64,000 nucleotides of DNA from Paracerasibacillus soli (lineage in GTDB: Bacteria; Bacillota; Bacilli; Bacillales; Amphibacillaceae), in NCBI RefSeq assembly GCF_034006335.1, contig NZ_JAWDIQ010000001.1. One strand, given 5' to 3'. The notes under the pieces are model-generated. The model had not been told where the DNA came from and ran no database searches. It was given only the letters and a program-made list of their open reading frames with translations. Shown piece by piece: positions 37,970 through 49,278 of this stretch. Within the stretch, counting starts at the first letter, position 1, and each line of letters begins with the position of its first letter. The position numbers and the translations under genes were made by a program.

Positions 37970-40740
37970 TTAAAACCACTCTTTTGCGTGTTCCATTAGT
38001 TTTGTAGTTGAAAGATGATATATCGGTACCTCTGGTATGGAATTAATAAAATATTGACCGTATCGACTATCTACAATGCGTGAATCACATATAAAAACGA
38101 TACCTCGGTCCTTTTTGAGCGAATAAGACGGCCAAATCCCTGTTTAAAACGAATAACTGCATGTGGTAATGCTAAATCCATAAAAGCATTTTTCCCTTGA
38201 GACTTCAAATGTTCTGCTTTGGCTGCATATACAGGATGATTGGGAGCTTGAAAAGGCAATCGTACAATCATTAAGCACGATAAATCTTCACCTGGAATAT
38301 CAACACCTTCCCAAAAAGAACTTGTTCCGAGTAAAATAGCCTTCTCAAACTTTTGGAAATTCTTTTTTAAGCGCGATCTACTCCCACTAGAAATTCCTTG
38401 GGCAATCACCATATACTCTTCTTGATCCATTATTTCCTTCATTAAATAAAAACATTTTCTTAACATGTCATATGAAGTAAATAGAACAAGCATACGACCA
38501 TTTGTAATTTCCGCTAGTGATAGAATGGCTTCCGTTGTGGAATAAATAAATTCATCTGTATCATTTTTAATATTTGGAAAATCACTTGGAATAAGTACTT
38601 GTACTTGATCCTTATAAGAAAATGGTGAAGAAATGCGATAACTTTGTGTATTTTCCTTTGGCAATCCGAGTCTATTTTCTATAAAGTGAAAAGAACCTTG
38701 CATCGTTAGCGTGGCACTTGTTAAGACGATACTCTGTTTTTTTGCAAATAGATGTTCTGACAATATATGTGATATTTCTTTTGGTTCACTATAAGTATAA
38801 ACAGCATTTTTTGCACCATAGGAGTCAATTTCAATCCATTTTATTGTCGATGAATCTTCTGTGAGAAATAAAAATTCAAGTTCATCCAAATACAATTGTA
38901 ACTGCTTCATACTTGTTTCAGTATTTTCTTTGATTGCAGAATCTGTACTTTTATATTGAATTAATGATAACAAGTGAATTAAATCACGAATATACCGAGT
39001 AAGTGGGCTGCCATTTCCTTTATTTGTAACCAAGTTTCAGTTTTTTCATTATCCTGAACATGATATTGGATACGGCCAACATCACTTAATGATTTTTTTG
39101 CTCTCTGCTGGTCTGTAACATAGCGGTAAATGGTACGAAATAATATATCTAGTTCAAATTTTGCATCTTGATATATTTTATCCCATTCATCTTGCAAATC
39201 TTGAAAATTGAAGTTTTCCCCGTATTAACTTTTGCAAACCATTTACTGTCCATCGTATGCCCTAATTGATTAAATGTAAATGCTATATGCATATAGTCAA
39301 GCTTTAATCCATAATGATGTGCAGCCGTATCTTCAAGATGATGTGCTTCGTCAATAATTGCCTTATTATATTTCGGCAAAAATTGAAAGTTATTTACCAT
39401 ATCTGTACATAATAATGCATGATTTGTTATAACTAGATGCGCTTGTTGTGCTCGTTTTCGGCTCTTTGATAATATGACCTGGAAAACCAAGGAGACGTTG
39501 GATCAAATGTACCTTCTGATTCAGCTGATAATTTTTGGTAAAATAACGTACCCCTAGATGGTAAATGCACCTCATCTATATCGCCAGTTTCAGTCTCTAA
39601 TAACCAAACAAGAATCATTGCTTTTGTTAGAACAATATCATAATTGTCGTCTTCTATTTGTTCTAATTCCCGTTCCAATTTTTCAAAACTAATGTAATGC
39701 TGCTTCCCTTTCAATAGTGTTGCTGAAAAATGAAAAGGTATAAGTGAACGAATTAAGGGTATTTCTTCTTCTAGTAATTGACTTTGTAATTGTGTCGTAT
39801 GCGTACTTATTACAATTCTCTCGTCGTTTCTAACAGCTTCGTAAATTGCTGGAATTAAATAAGCAATGGACTTACCGGTTCCTGTTTCAGCTTCAATTAA
39901 TACATGTTTTTTTGCATCAAAACCCTCTTGAATATACTCGGACATTTGTCGCTGACCTTGTCTTTTTTCATAATGTTTTAACTTAGTTTCCATTACACCG
40001 TTTGATTCATACAGTTCATCTAAAAAGTCTCCATATGAACAATCATACCCACCTGGATTTGGATTATCTTGGACAGGTTTTTTATAGGCAATTCCCCGAT
40101 AAGTTTCAATATGTGTATAGATGTCTTCTGTATACTGTAAGGCCTTTTTCTGTGCATACAAAAGAGCAAAAAGATCTGAATGAAGCTTTGGTTCCAATTG
40201 AAGTAAATGGTCAATCGTTTCAATTGGAAGTGTATGAAGCTTTTCCTTTATTTTTAGAAATAACTTTGCAGTGACATATGCATCAGATAAAGCACGATGT
40301 GGATCTTCATGCTCAATATCTAGAAACTCTGCAAGCTTTTCGAGCTTAAATCCTGCCGAAGTTGGAAATAAAATTCGTGCTAATTCAACCGTGTCCAAGA
40401 CGGGATTTTTTAGTTGAGGAATATTAAAATTTGCTAGTTCTGCATTTAGAAAACCAAGATCAAACGAAATATTATGTGCGATGATATAACAATCCTCAAA
40501 ATAATGCGCAATTTCATATGCCTTTTCTTCAAAAGTTGGCGCATCTGCCACATCATCATTAGAAATACCAGTTAGATTAACAATAAATGGTGGAATTGTT
40601 TGCTTCGGATTTAAAAAAGTTGAATATGTATCCACTATCTCGTCATTTTCAATCACAACAATCCCGACTTCGATGATTTTATCATTATTCTTTGGTGAAT
40701 GCCCCGTCGTTTCTAAGTCTATTACAACATATTTATCCAT
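37970..40740 (-). CDS. dinG: DinG-type helicase with exonuclease domain, frame broken
   Basis: Restored length about 924. N-terminal DEDD exonuclease (VVIDLETTGHSP, IIAHNISFDLGFL, HRALSDAYVT), then an SF2 helicase with Walker A EAETGTGKSIAYL, Walker B IIDEAHHLED and QGFGRLIRS. Unlike E. coli DinG no iron-sulfur cysteine set is evident, as usual for the Bacillus form. Four breaks near 39460, 39218-39221, 39004-39006 and 38112-38116, each one base short in a G/C or A run. GGAGAGG precedes the ATG. Confidence 0.92.
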
Positions 40741-40768
40741 CAGCCTCTCCACCTTTCTTTCCTGCTTC

Positions 40769-40802
40769 AAAAAGAAGACTCTTATCAGTTGATAAGAGTC
40801 TT
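40769..40802 (-). terminator. Terminator between panD and dinG
   Basis: Perfect 13-bp stem AAGACTCTTATCA / TGATAAGAGTCTT, 2-base loop, followed on the minus strand by CTTTTTG. It ends the pan unit and separates it from dinG. Confidence 0.85.
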
Positions 40803-40859
40803 TGTCATCATAAAGTGAAACTCCATCTTGTGAAGAATTTTAAATAACTCTATTCTTCT

Positions 40860-40921
40860 CATGCAGATAGTTCGCCCACCGGAAGTGGGTTGTATAGACC
40901 TAGCCCACAGATGTAGCATGC
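40860..40921. other. Structured intergenic element with competing hairpins
   Basis: Between panD and dinG. CCCAC (40875-40879) can pair with GTGGG (40885-40889), and the same GTGGG can instead pair with CCCAC (40904-40908); the block is bounded by CATGC and GCATG. No open frame. Not assigned to a known riboswitch. Confidence 0.35.
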
Positions 40922-41015
40922 TAATTCCAATGTAATATGTGACTTTTCGTGGCAGTTATTTCCCTGATAAACGTTTATAATTATCACTTTTATAACATAG
41001 GTATCGTATGAATAC

Positions 41016-41411
41016 TTATGATAAATGTTTTGTTTTGGTTAACGGTGGCTCTTGTTCAATAAGTTGTGTAATTGTATTTTGTTGCGACATAATGGCAACT
41101 TTCGGTTTAAATGATGCTAATTCTTCTGCAGAGATAAGTGCATAAGCAATGATAATCACTTCATCACCTGGTTGTACTAATCTTGCTGCAGCTCCATTTA
41201 GACAAATAACACCAGAACCTTTTTGGCCGGCGATTACATACGTTTCAAATCTAGCACCATTATTATTATTTACTATTTGTACCTTTTCATGAGGTAAAAT
41301 ATCAACTTGTTCCAATATTGCTTCATCAATCGTAATACTACCGACATAATTTAAATTTGCTTCAGTCACAATTGCTTGATGAATCTTTGCTTTCATCATC
41401 GTTCGAAACAT
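41016..41411 (-). CDS. panD: Aspartate 1-decarboxylase
   Basis: 131 residues. Makes beta-alanine for pantothenate. Synthesised as a proenzyme cleaved between Gly24 and Ser25 (NYVGSITID), where Ser25 becomes the pyruvoyl cofactor. Other blocks: NGARFETYVIAGQKGSG and CLNGAAARLVQPGDEVIIIAYA. Last gene of panBCD, 12 bp after panC. Frame intact. Confidence 0.96.
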   Translation of the reverse strand: MFRTMMKAKIHQAIVTEANLNYVGSITIDEAILEQVDILPHEKVQIVNNNNGARFETYVIAGQKGSGVICLNGAAARLVQPGDEVIIIAYALISAEELASFKPKVAIMSQQNTITQLIEQEPPLTKTKHLS

Positions 41412-41423
41412 CTATCTATCCCC

Positions 41424-42288
41424 TTATGAAAATTTGTTTTCCAAATTTCCTTGTTCATTGAAAATTAGATTATCTATAATTCGTGCCTTTTCAAAATATA
41501 AAGCACCAGCGAGAATAACGCGTTGATTAATCTGATCAACTTTTTTTAAGTCTGGATATGATAATATATCTATATAATCTATTTTTGATGAGGTGTTGTT
41601 CTTCAAATAGTTTTTTACCTCTTTTTCTATCATAACAGGATTTGTTTCTCCGTCAACTACTAACTTCCTACCATAATTTAATGCTTTATACAGTTCTGTT
41701 GCTTCTTTTTTTTCCTGCGGTGATAAATGAACATTACGGCTACTAATTGCCAATCCTGACTCTTCCCGAACGGTAGGAACACCAACAAGTTCAATTGGAA
41801 AATTTAAATCTTGAATTAAAGCATCAACAACGGCAACTTGTTGGGCATCTTTTAAGCCAAAATATACTTTCGTAGGATTGACAATATGAAAGAGCTTAGC
41901 AAGAACAGTTAATACGCCATCAAAATGACCTGGGCGACTTTTGCCGCATAATTGGTCAATGCGCTCGTTAATACTTAATTTTATTTTCATCTTATTCGGG
42001 TACATATCCTGAACTTGAGGTATAAATACAATGTCTACTCCAATTTCTTTCGCAAGCTCTACATCTTTTACTTCATTCCTCGGATAAGTCTCGTAATCTT
42101 CCGTTGGTCCAAATTGTAATGGATTTACAAATATACTCACAATGACAAGTTCATTTTCTTGTTTCGCTCTTTCCATTAATGTCATATGTCCTTTATGTAA
42201 AAATCCCATCGTTGGAACAAAACCTATTTTTTTTTTGCGTCGTTTTGGTTAATTGTTGTAATTCAGAAATAGAACGAATCACTTTCAT
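41424..42288 (-). CDS. panC: Pantothenate synthetase, frame broken
   Basis: Joins pantoate and beta-alanine using ATP; restored length 287. Motifs: FVPTMGFLHKGH (the HxGH nucleotide site), FVNPLQFGPTEDYE, SRPGHFDGVLTV, GLKDAQQVAV and SSRNVHLS. One break at 42227-42236, an A10 run on the coding strand where A9 restores KTTQKKIGFVP. AGGTGAT precedes the ATG and lies within the end of panB. A 10-base homopolymer is a classic error site. Confidence 0.94.
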
Positions 42289-42298
42289 GATCAATCAC

Positions 42299-43134
42299 CT
42301 ACTCTTTATGTGGTAGAAACTCTTCGTTTTTAATAAGAAACGAATGGTCATCGGTTGGAAAAGCAAGTTTTTTAACATCTTTCACGTAATTTTTTATAGC
42401 TTTTGTGCCATGTTCATTAAAATTGCCATATGCCTTTACAAATTTAGGCAAACGATCCACGCCGTATATTAAAAGATCATGGTAAACGAGAACTTGACCA
42501 TCACAATGAATACCTGCCCCAATTCCGATCGTAGGAATTTCAATCTCAGCTGTTATCATTTCCGCTAATTCTTTTGGTACACATTCTAGCACAATTCCAA
42601 TCGCACAGACTTTTTCGAGTTGCTTTGCTTCTTGAAGAAGTTTCTTACCAGTTGCTTGATCTTTTCCTTGTACCTTATATCCGCCAAGTACATTTACGGT
42701 TTGTGGAGTAAGACCGATATGTCCAACTACCGGAATACCTGCGCTTGTTAACTTTTCTACTAAAGTTACAACTTCTCTCGATGCACCTTCTACTTTTAAG
42801 GCTTGTACATTTGTTTCTTGAAAAAGCCTTCTTGCATTTTCTAATGAAGCTTCCAATGAAATGTGGTAGGACATAAAAGGCATATCTAAAACGATGAAAG
42901 TGTTGGAGCCCCTCGTTTTACTGCCTTTCCGTGATGAATCATATCATCAACCGTTACTTGTATAGTAGAATCATATCCAAGGACAACCATTCCTAATGAG
43001 TCCCCAACCAATATCATATCCACGTTTGATTCTTCAGCTAATTTCGCAGATGGGTAATCATATGCGGTAAGCATCGTAATTTTATCATTTTCAGTTTTCA
43101 TACTTTTTATTTTGCTAGTCGTTAACAATTCCAT
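42299..43134 (-). CDS. panB: Ketopantoate hydroxymethyltransferase, frame broken
   Basis: First step of pantothenate synthesis: hydroxymethyl transfer from methylenetetrahydrofolate to 2-oxoisovalerate. TIM-barrel pieces: MLTAYDYPSAKLAEE, ILVGDSLGMVVLGYD, GHIGLTPQ and PTIGIGAGIHCDGQVLV. Restored length 278. One break at 42903-42904 (AA where AAA is expected, KRGAP/NTFIVLDMPF). AAGGGGG precedes the ATG, which lies inside the end of birA (20-bp overlap). Confidence 0.95.
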
Positions 43135-44119
43135 TTTCCCCCTTTTTAAACCAATCTATTTCAGCTGAATATAACTTGGTCTTTTCTCCTAACTTATTTG
43201 TTACGAGTAGAGCGCCATCTTCAGCAATTCCACAAAATTGACCTGTCCATTTTTCATGCATTGTTTTAATTGTAATCATTTCCCCGATCTTAAATCCATA
43301 ACCTTCCCAGATTTTCTTTTATAGTTTGAAAACCAAACTGAATAAACTGTTCATATTTTTTTTCAAATTGACTTAGTAATTTTTGAATGAGTTCACTAAT
43401 AATTAATGATTCTTGGAGTTCTATTTTTAAAGAGGTTGCAATGTTTTGTATTTCTACCGGTAAATCAGTAATGGTCTGGTTTACATTGATTCCGATTCCG
43501 ATTACGACATATTGTATCTGGTCTTGCTCGGCTTTCATCTCTGTTAAAATACCTGCAGCTTTTTTATTATTAATAATAATATCATTTGGCCATTTTATGT
43601 ATGGTTGTAAACCAAGTTCACTGATAACGTGTGCTAATACAGTTGCAGTCAATAATGTTAATTGTGGTGCTTTATGTGGTAGAATGGCTGGCCTTAAAAT
43701 AAGACTAAGCCATATCCCCTTCCCCTTTGAAGAATGCCAGGCTCGATTCATTCTACCTTTTCCAGCCGTCTGCTCGTCAGCTACAACAATTGTACCATGC
43801 TTTGCTCCATCCATTGCTAATTCATGGGCAATTGTTTGCGTTGATGTCGTAGAATTTTTATGAACGATATGTTGCCCAAGCCATTTAGTATTTAAGCCCC
43901 ACTGTATTGTGTTTTCACTTAACTTATTTGGAAAAGATATAATTTTATATCCTTTTCTAGGTATACCTTCAATTATATAGCCATCCCTTTTTAATTCTTG
44001 CATATGCTTCCAAATTGCATTTCGAGATACGTTAAGTTCATCTGATAACTGCTGACCAGATATATACTTTTCTTGAGTGTCTGCAAGTAATTCAATTAAT
44101 TTATTTCTGTGGATTGCAT
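43115..44119 (-). CDS. birA: Biotin protein ligase / repressor BirA, frame broken
   Basis: Attaches biotin to carboxylases and represses biotin genes. N-terminal winged helix (KLIELLADTQEKYISGQQLS), catalytic domain with STQTIAHELA, GKGRMNRAWHSSKGKGIW and PNDIIINNKKAAGILTE. Restored length 334. Two breaks: near 44109 (one A missing after MQST, before RNKLIELL) and 43312-43315 (one A extra, TIKE/IWEGYGF). AAAGGAATGG precedes the ATG, which lies in the end of cca. Confidence 0.93.
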
Positions 44120-45294
44120 AAGATCCATTCCTTTATCATCGTTTTATCATTTTTTATTTGACGAAGAACAACTAATTTTTCTACCGTATTTAATATTTCT
44201 TGTACCCATGGTCCTGGTTTAGATTGAGGAAACATATCAAGTAAGTCATTGCCATTTAACTGTAATTCTTTTCTTGAATGGATCGCTAAATCATGATAGA
44301 GAGAAAGAAAAGTAGTTTGATCAATCTCTCCGAACAATATTTTTACTAACCTAAAGAATTGCTTATGATAATCTTGTTTCACTTGATAAACAAGCCACGG
44401 ATCAAGATCATGTGCTCTATAATATAATACGTTATCTACCAAATGTGTTGCTTCTTTTTTAATGACATTGGCACACTTCCATTTTTTTACCCATTCTAGA
44501 ATCGAAATGTTTGGATGAACAAGATGGAGTAACGCTATTACCTCACTAAAAGATGAAAGTGGTAAAATATTTTCAGGTATTTTTTTAATCAATGTTAAAT
44601 TGTCCTTAAAAACAGGTAGAAACTGGTAAATCTGAGTTGCATATAAATACCTTAAGCCTATACAGATGTGTTTCCCTGCAAAAAACTTGGTCATTTCATG
44701 TAATATGCGTTCAATTGCAACTTGTTCTATTTCGGCTTTTAGTTGTTGTATAGCCTGTAATGTATTTACTTCAATTGTAAACCCTAGTTGACTTGAAAAG
44801 CGCAATGCTCTTATCATTCTTAATGCGTCTTCATTGAATCTACTTAGGCTATCTCCAACCGTTCGAATCGTTTTCTTTTTCAAATCTTCTTTTCCAGAAA
44901 ATAAGTCAATAATATTTTTCTCTCTATCCATTGCTAGTGCATTGATAGTAAAATCTCTTCTAGCCAAATCTAAATCAATTTTATCAATAAATCGCACAGA
45001 GTCAGGATGACGTTGATCTGAATAGTCCCCATCTATACGAAAAGTTGTTACTTCATAGGAATTTTGTCGGTGCCTTACAATGACGGTCCCATGTTCAATT
45101 CCGACAGGTATGACTTTCTCGAAAATTGTTTGTATTTGCTTAGGTGTAGCAGAAGTAGCAATATCAATATCACCAACATCTCGTTGCAACACATAATCAC
45201 GAACACAACCGCCTACTAAATAAGCAGAAAAGCCGTGTTCTTCAATTATTTGTAAAACTTCAAATGCACGATGAAATGACTCATCCATTTTCAT
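44101..45294 (-). CDS. cca: CCA-adding tRNA nucleotidyltransferase
   Basis: 397 residues, class II polymerase adding CCA to tRNA 3' ends. Head motif LVGGCVRDYVLQ..GDIDI (catalytic DxD), then RRDFTINALAMD, RMIRALRFSSQLGF and the long helical neck/body. Complete except that the indel placed in birA near 44109 also falls in its last codons; correcting it changes the end from NPQK to NPQEIN with the stop at 44096-44098. Follows bshA by 14 bp. Confidence 0.95.
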   Translation of the reverse strand: MKMDESFHRAFEVLQIIEEHGFSAYLVGGCVRDYVLQRDVGDIDIATSATPKQIQTIFEKVIPVGIEHGTVIVRHRQNSYEVTTFRIDGDYSDQRHPDSVRFIDKIDLDLARRDFTINALAMDREKNIIDLFSGKEDLKKKTIRTVGDSLSRFNEDALRMIRALRFSSQLGFTIEVNTLQAIQQLKAEIEQVAIERILHEMTKFFAGKHICIGLRYLYATQIYQFLPVFKDNLTLIKKIPENILPLSSFSEVIALLHLVHPNISILEWVKKWKCANVIKKEATHLVDNVLYYRAHDLDPWLVYQVKQDYHKQFFRLVKILFGEIDQTTFLSLYHDLAIHSRKELQLNGNDLLDMFPQSKPGPWVQEILNTVEKLVVLRQIKNDKTMIKEWILCNPQK

Positions 45295-45308
45295 GTTATC
45301 ACAATTCC

Positions 45309-46431
45309 TTATTCATTTAACAATTCATGATATAAATCTACATATTGTTGTACAATATTATCAGAGTAAAACATGTTATGTAACCTATTCATCGCAGCAG
45401 TAGCGAATGTTTCATGTAATTGGTCGTCTTCTAATAGTTCAATGGCATATTTGGCTGCTTGCTGCACATCTCCTAATTCAACTACAAAACCAGTTTCATT
45501 ATGATGAATCACTTCTGGAATCCCGCCTACATTCGTACCTATACATGGAACCGCACATGCCATTGCCTCTAGTAATACGAGTCCAAAACTTTCCTTTTCT
45601 GACAGAAGTAATTTTAAATCGGAAATAGATAATAGGTCATTAATGTTCTTTTGTTTTCCTAAGAATAAAACTTTATCTTGTAGATTGTAAGACTCTACTA
45701 CTTGAACAGCGGTCGAAAACTCGGTCCATCTCCAACGAGTAATAATTTACTATCAATCGTTTTCTCGATAAGTGCAAAAGTTTGTATCACGTCCTCCATA
45801 CGCTTTACTTTTCTGAAATTGGAGACATGAATAATCACTTTTTGTTCTGTTGAATACCGTATTGTGTTTTAATCGATGTCATATTTTTTCTTTTGTACTC
45901 ATATTCATTGACAAAATTATATATCACTCGAATATTTTTATCGGTGCCTGTTGTTTCTTTCGTTTGATTCACAAGATCGTGTGAAACGGCCGTTACGGCA
46001 TCTGACTGATCAATTGCATATCGTATCATTTTATTAAATGTACGATCAATGCCAAGTACGGTAATATCAGTACCATGCAATGTTGTTACAATTTTAACAT
46101 CACGCTGTGCAATTTCTCTTGCTAATATGGCACATATAGCATGTGGCATTGCATAATGAACGTGAAGGATATCCAACTTCTCACGGTCAATAACTTCGGC
46201 CATTTTAGATGCTAACATTAAATCGTACGGCGGATATTGGAAAACGGGATAATGACTTAGCTCCACTTCATGAAAATAAATAGCTGGATTTACTTGTTCT
46301 AAACGAAAAGGTAAGCTTGATGTAATGAAGTGAATCTCGTTACCAAGTTGTGCTAATCTCATCCCTAATTCCGTCGCAATTACTCCTGAACCACCTACAG
46401 TTGGATAACAGGTGATGCCAATTTTTGTCAT
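45309..46431 (-). CDS. bshA: Bacillithiol glycosyltransferase BshA, frame broken
   Basis: Joins UDP-GlcNAc to L-malate, the first step of bacillithiol synthesis. GT4 glycosyltransferase: GITCYPTVGGSGVIATELG at the N-terminus, TLHGTDITVLG, and the GT4 donor motif SEKESFGLVLLEAMACAVPC. Restored length 374. Breaks at 45839-45843 (A5 where A6 is expected) and near 45723 (one C missing, GDGP/EFSTAVQVVE). The start MTKIGIT is six bases after the mgsA stop. The usual neighbour bshB1 is absent. Confidence 0.93.
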
Positions 46432-46436
46432 ACTCG

Positions 46437-46843
46437 TTAATCCTTCTTCCCTTTTACTATATTTCTCCATTCAAAATCACCACGTGCCAACCCGTGCATC
46501 ATTATTTCACCAGATGCCATATTGGTCGCTAATGGAATTTGATGTACATCAGAAAGCCGCATCAAAGCACTAACATTGGTTCATGGGGTTGCGCCGTCAG
46601 TGGATCACGAAAGAAGATGATCATATCAATTTCCTTTGTCGCAACTAGTGCACCAATTTGTTGGTCTCCACCATATGGACCAGACTGAAATCGATGAACG
46701 GGTAAACCTGTTGCTTCAGAAATTAATTTTCCAGTTGTACCAGTTGCATATAAGTGATGATGATGGAGAATATGTTGATAAGCGCTTGTAAATACAATCA
46801 TATCTTGTTTTTTCTTATCGTGTGCAATTAACGCTATATTCAT
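46437..46843 (-). CDS. mgsA: Methylglyoxal synthase, frame broken
   Basis: Converts dihydroxyacetone phosphate to methylglyoxal. Restored length 135. Motifs: MNIALIAHDKKK, ATGTTGKLISEATG and SGPYGGDQQIGALVA with the phosphate-binding and catalytic Asp residues, then IIFFRDPLTAQPHEPD. One break at 46576-46577 (AA where AAA is expected) near the end; the rest continues as NVSALMRLSDVHQIPLATN. Between dapB and bshA. Confidence 0.94.
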
Positions 46844-47003
46844 GATAAACCCCTCTTTTTTTAAAGTAAAAAATTAAGCTTTTGACACAATGAAAAATAC
46901 CTTCTTGCCAGCTCTTGTAGAAACAACATGCCCAAAATTTTGCACACGCTGACATTGTTCATTAAAAGTCAACTTACTAACGAGAGAATGTAATATCTAA
47001 TAG

Positions 47004-47776
47004 TTATTTTATAATATGTTCTAACCCATATACGAGCTGTTGTAACTCTAATACTTTTAATATAGAAAATTTAATTCCCGACATAAATGAATCACGATTA
47101 TATGAATCATGTTGTACTGTCAATGTTTGTCCTGGACCACCAAATATGATTTCGTGGTGTGCAACAAGACCAGGTAATCTTACACTATGTACTCTTATAC
47201 CATCTACTTCTGCACCACGTGCTCCTGGAATTAGTTCTGTTTCTTCTTTATGACCTTGGTGTTTGTTTCTTCTAGTTTCTTGAATCATCTGAAACGTTTT
47301 TATTGCTGTACCTGAAGGTGCATCCAACTTTTGATCATGATGCTTTTCAATTATTTCAACATCCGGGAAATATTTCGCAGCAATTTGTGCAAATTCCATC
47401 ATTAATACTGCACCAATTGCAAAATTCGGTGCAATAATGCAACCAGTTTTTTGTTGTTCAGCAAGCTGTGATAATTCCTCTACTTGTTCCTTGGTAAAAC
47501 AGAGGTGCCTACTACCGGTCGGATTTGATGGAGTAATGCCTCTTTTGTATGATGATATCCAACATCTGGAACTGTTAAATCAATTAAAACATCTGCTTTA
47601 ACATGTTGAAAACATTCCTTTGCATCCGTATAAACTGGTACATTAAAATCATAATTTTGTTTCAGTCTTCTATCGATACAAGCTACTAATTCTAGTTCTT
47701 TATCTTGGGATATCATGCTTAATGCCTCTGATCCCATTTTACCTCTAGGTCCAGCTAAAATTACTTTTATTGTCAT
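47004..47776 (-). CDS. dapB: 4-hydroxy-tetrahydrodipicolinate reductase, frame broken
   Basis: NAD(P)H-dependent step of lysine and diaminopimelate synthesis. N-terminal VILAGPRGKMGSEAL dinucleotide site; C-terminal EIIEKHHDQKLDAPSGTA with the catalytic His and Lys. Restored length 257. One break near 47500 (GG read as G, GTS/GFTKEQVEEL). The start MTIKVILAG is preceded by AGGAGG; the longer frame runs back into ypjD. Confidence 0.94.
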
Positions 47777-47789
47777 ATCAAGATACCTC

Positions 47790-48113
47790 CTATTTTCGGG
47801 TCCAGCGGTCTTTATCACGTGTTTCAAATTTACGCATAGAGCTTTCAAATGCTTCAGATAAGTCGATATTCAAGGAATTAGCAAAACAAGCCATCACAAA
47901 CATGATGTCACCTAATTCGTTTTCAACTGTATTCTGTTCTTCTGATAATTTCTTTGGTTTTTCCCCATAATAATGATTAACCTCACGGGCCAACTCACCA
48001 ACTTCCTCTGTCATCCGTGCCATCATACTTAATGGAGAAAAATATCCTTCTTTAAATTGTGAAATATATTGATCTACACGTTTTTGAATGTCATTTGTAG
48101 TATAGCAATTCAT
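47790..48113 (-). CDS. ypjD: MazG-like nucleotide pyrophosphohydrolase YpjD
   Basis: 107 residues, helical. The MazG metal site is visible as EEVGELAREV and ENELGDIMF (ExxE and ExxD). The family hydrolyses nucleoside triphosphates to monophosphates, often house-cleaning. First of the ypjD-dapB-mgsA-bshA-cca-birA-pan run, 13 bp before dapB. Frame intact. GAGGTGAG precedes the ATG. Confidence 0.92.
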   Translation of the reverse strand: MNCYTTNDIQKRVDQYISQFKEGYFSPLSMMARMTEEVGELAREVNHYYGEKPKKLSEEQNTVENELGDIMFVMACFANSLNIDLSEAFESSMRKFETRDKDRWTRK

Positions 48114-48259
48114 TATTTCTCACCTCATTATTCTTCTTTATGTTAGCTAAACGAACAAGATTTGACAAATTTTTTAGCTATTCATTGTTCTTAGTACTTA
48201 ACTTTATTATAATAGTAAAAGCCCTACAAAGAGCGTATTACGATATAAGGAGAATTCAA

Positions 48260-49130
48260 ATGGTTTTTGGTCTAAAGTTAAGAAACATATTTTTTATCCT
48301 TATAGGTGCAGCTATTTTTTCTTTCGGTCTTGTCCATTTTAACATGCAAAATAACCTTGGTGAAGGTGGATTTACAGGTATAACGTTAATCTTGTATTAT
48401 TTGTTTCAGTGGGACCCTGCTGTAACTAATATTTTATTAAATATTCCTGTGTTTTTTATTGGTTGGAAGTTTCTGGAAGAAAGACATTTTTTTATACAGT
48501 TATTGGTACCATTGCAGTTTCAATCTTTTTAAAGGTTTTCCAAGTATATTCCTATCACATTCATTTAGAAAATGATATGGTGCTTGTTGCACTTTTCGCG
48601 GGTGTTTTTATCGGGGTTGGATTAGGTATCATTTTTCGTTTTGGTGGGACAACTGGTGGAGTTGACATCATTGCGCGCCTCGTACATAAATATGTTGGTT
48701 GGTCTATGGGAAAAACAATGTTTCTCTTTGATTTTATTGTCATAACAACTTCTATTTTCACATCCTTAAATTTGGTTCAAGGTATGTATACTCTAATTGC
48801 AGTATTTGTTGGTGCACGTGTTATTGATTTTATCCAAGAGGGTGCATACTCTGCACGGGAGCCATTATTATCTCCAATAAGAGTGATGAGATAGCTAGTA
48901 AAATACATCATGTGATGAATCGAGGTATTACCATTTTAAATGGTCGTGGAAGCTATACGAAAGAAGATAGAGATGTATTATATTGTGTTATCGGCAGAAA
49001 TGAAGTCGTACGCTTAAAACAGATTATTGAAGCAATCGATCCCCATGCCTTTGTGTCTATGAGTGCTGTTCATGATGTATTAGGCGAAGGATTTACGCTA
49101 GATGAGAATAAAAAGCCAATCCGAGATTAA
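48260..49130 (+). CDS. ypjC: YitT-family membrane protein YpjC, frame broken
   Basis: Restored length 290. Five or six hydrophobic segments (IFFILIGAAIFSFGLVHF at the start; GTIAVSIFLKVF; FAGVFIGVGLGIIFRFGGTTGG), then a C-terminal cytoplasmic DUF2179 domain (GRGSYTKEDRDVLYCVIGR). Function unproven. Breaks at 48475-48476 (GG for GGG) and 48857-48859 (GGG for GGGG). Divergent from ypjD. AAGGAG precedes the ATG; it ends in a strong terminator. Confidence 0.9.
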
Positions 49131-49210
49131 CTAAAAACATTTGCCCCCTATATAAAATCGGTTGTAAAAGCTTTGATTTACATATTTAAAAAGAATTTAG
49201 AGCAGAAAGA

Positions 49211-49262
49211 AAGGAAGTTAGACGAAGCCATTTCAAAATAGGCCTACCTAACTTCCTTTTTT
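49211..49262 (+). terminator. Terminator of ypjC
   Basis: Stem AAGGAAGTTAG / CTAACTTCCTT with an inner GCC/GGC pair, followed by TTTT. Confidence 0.85.
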
Positions 49263-49278
49263 CATTTAATATTGAACT

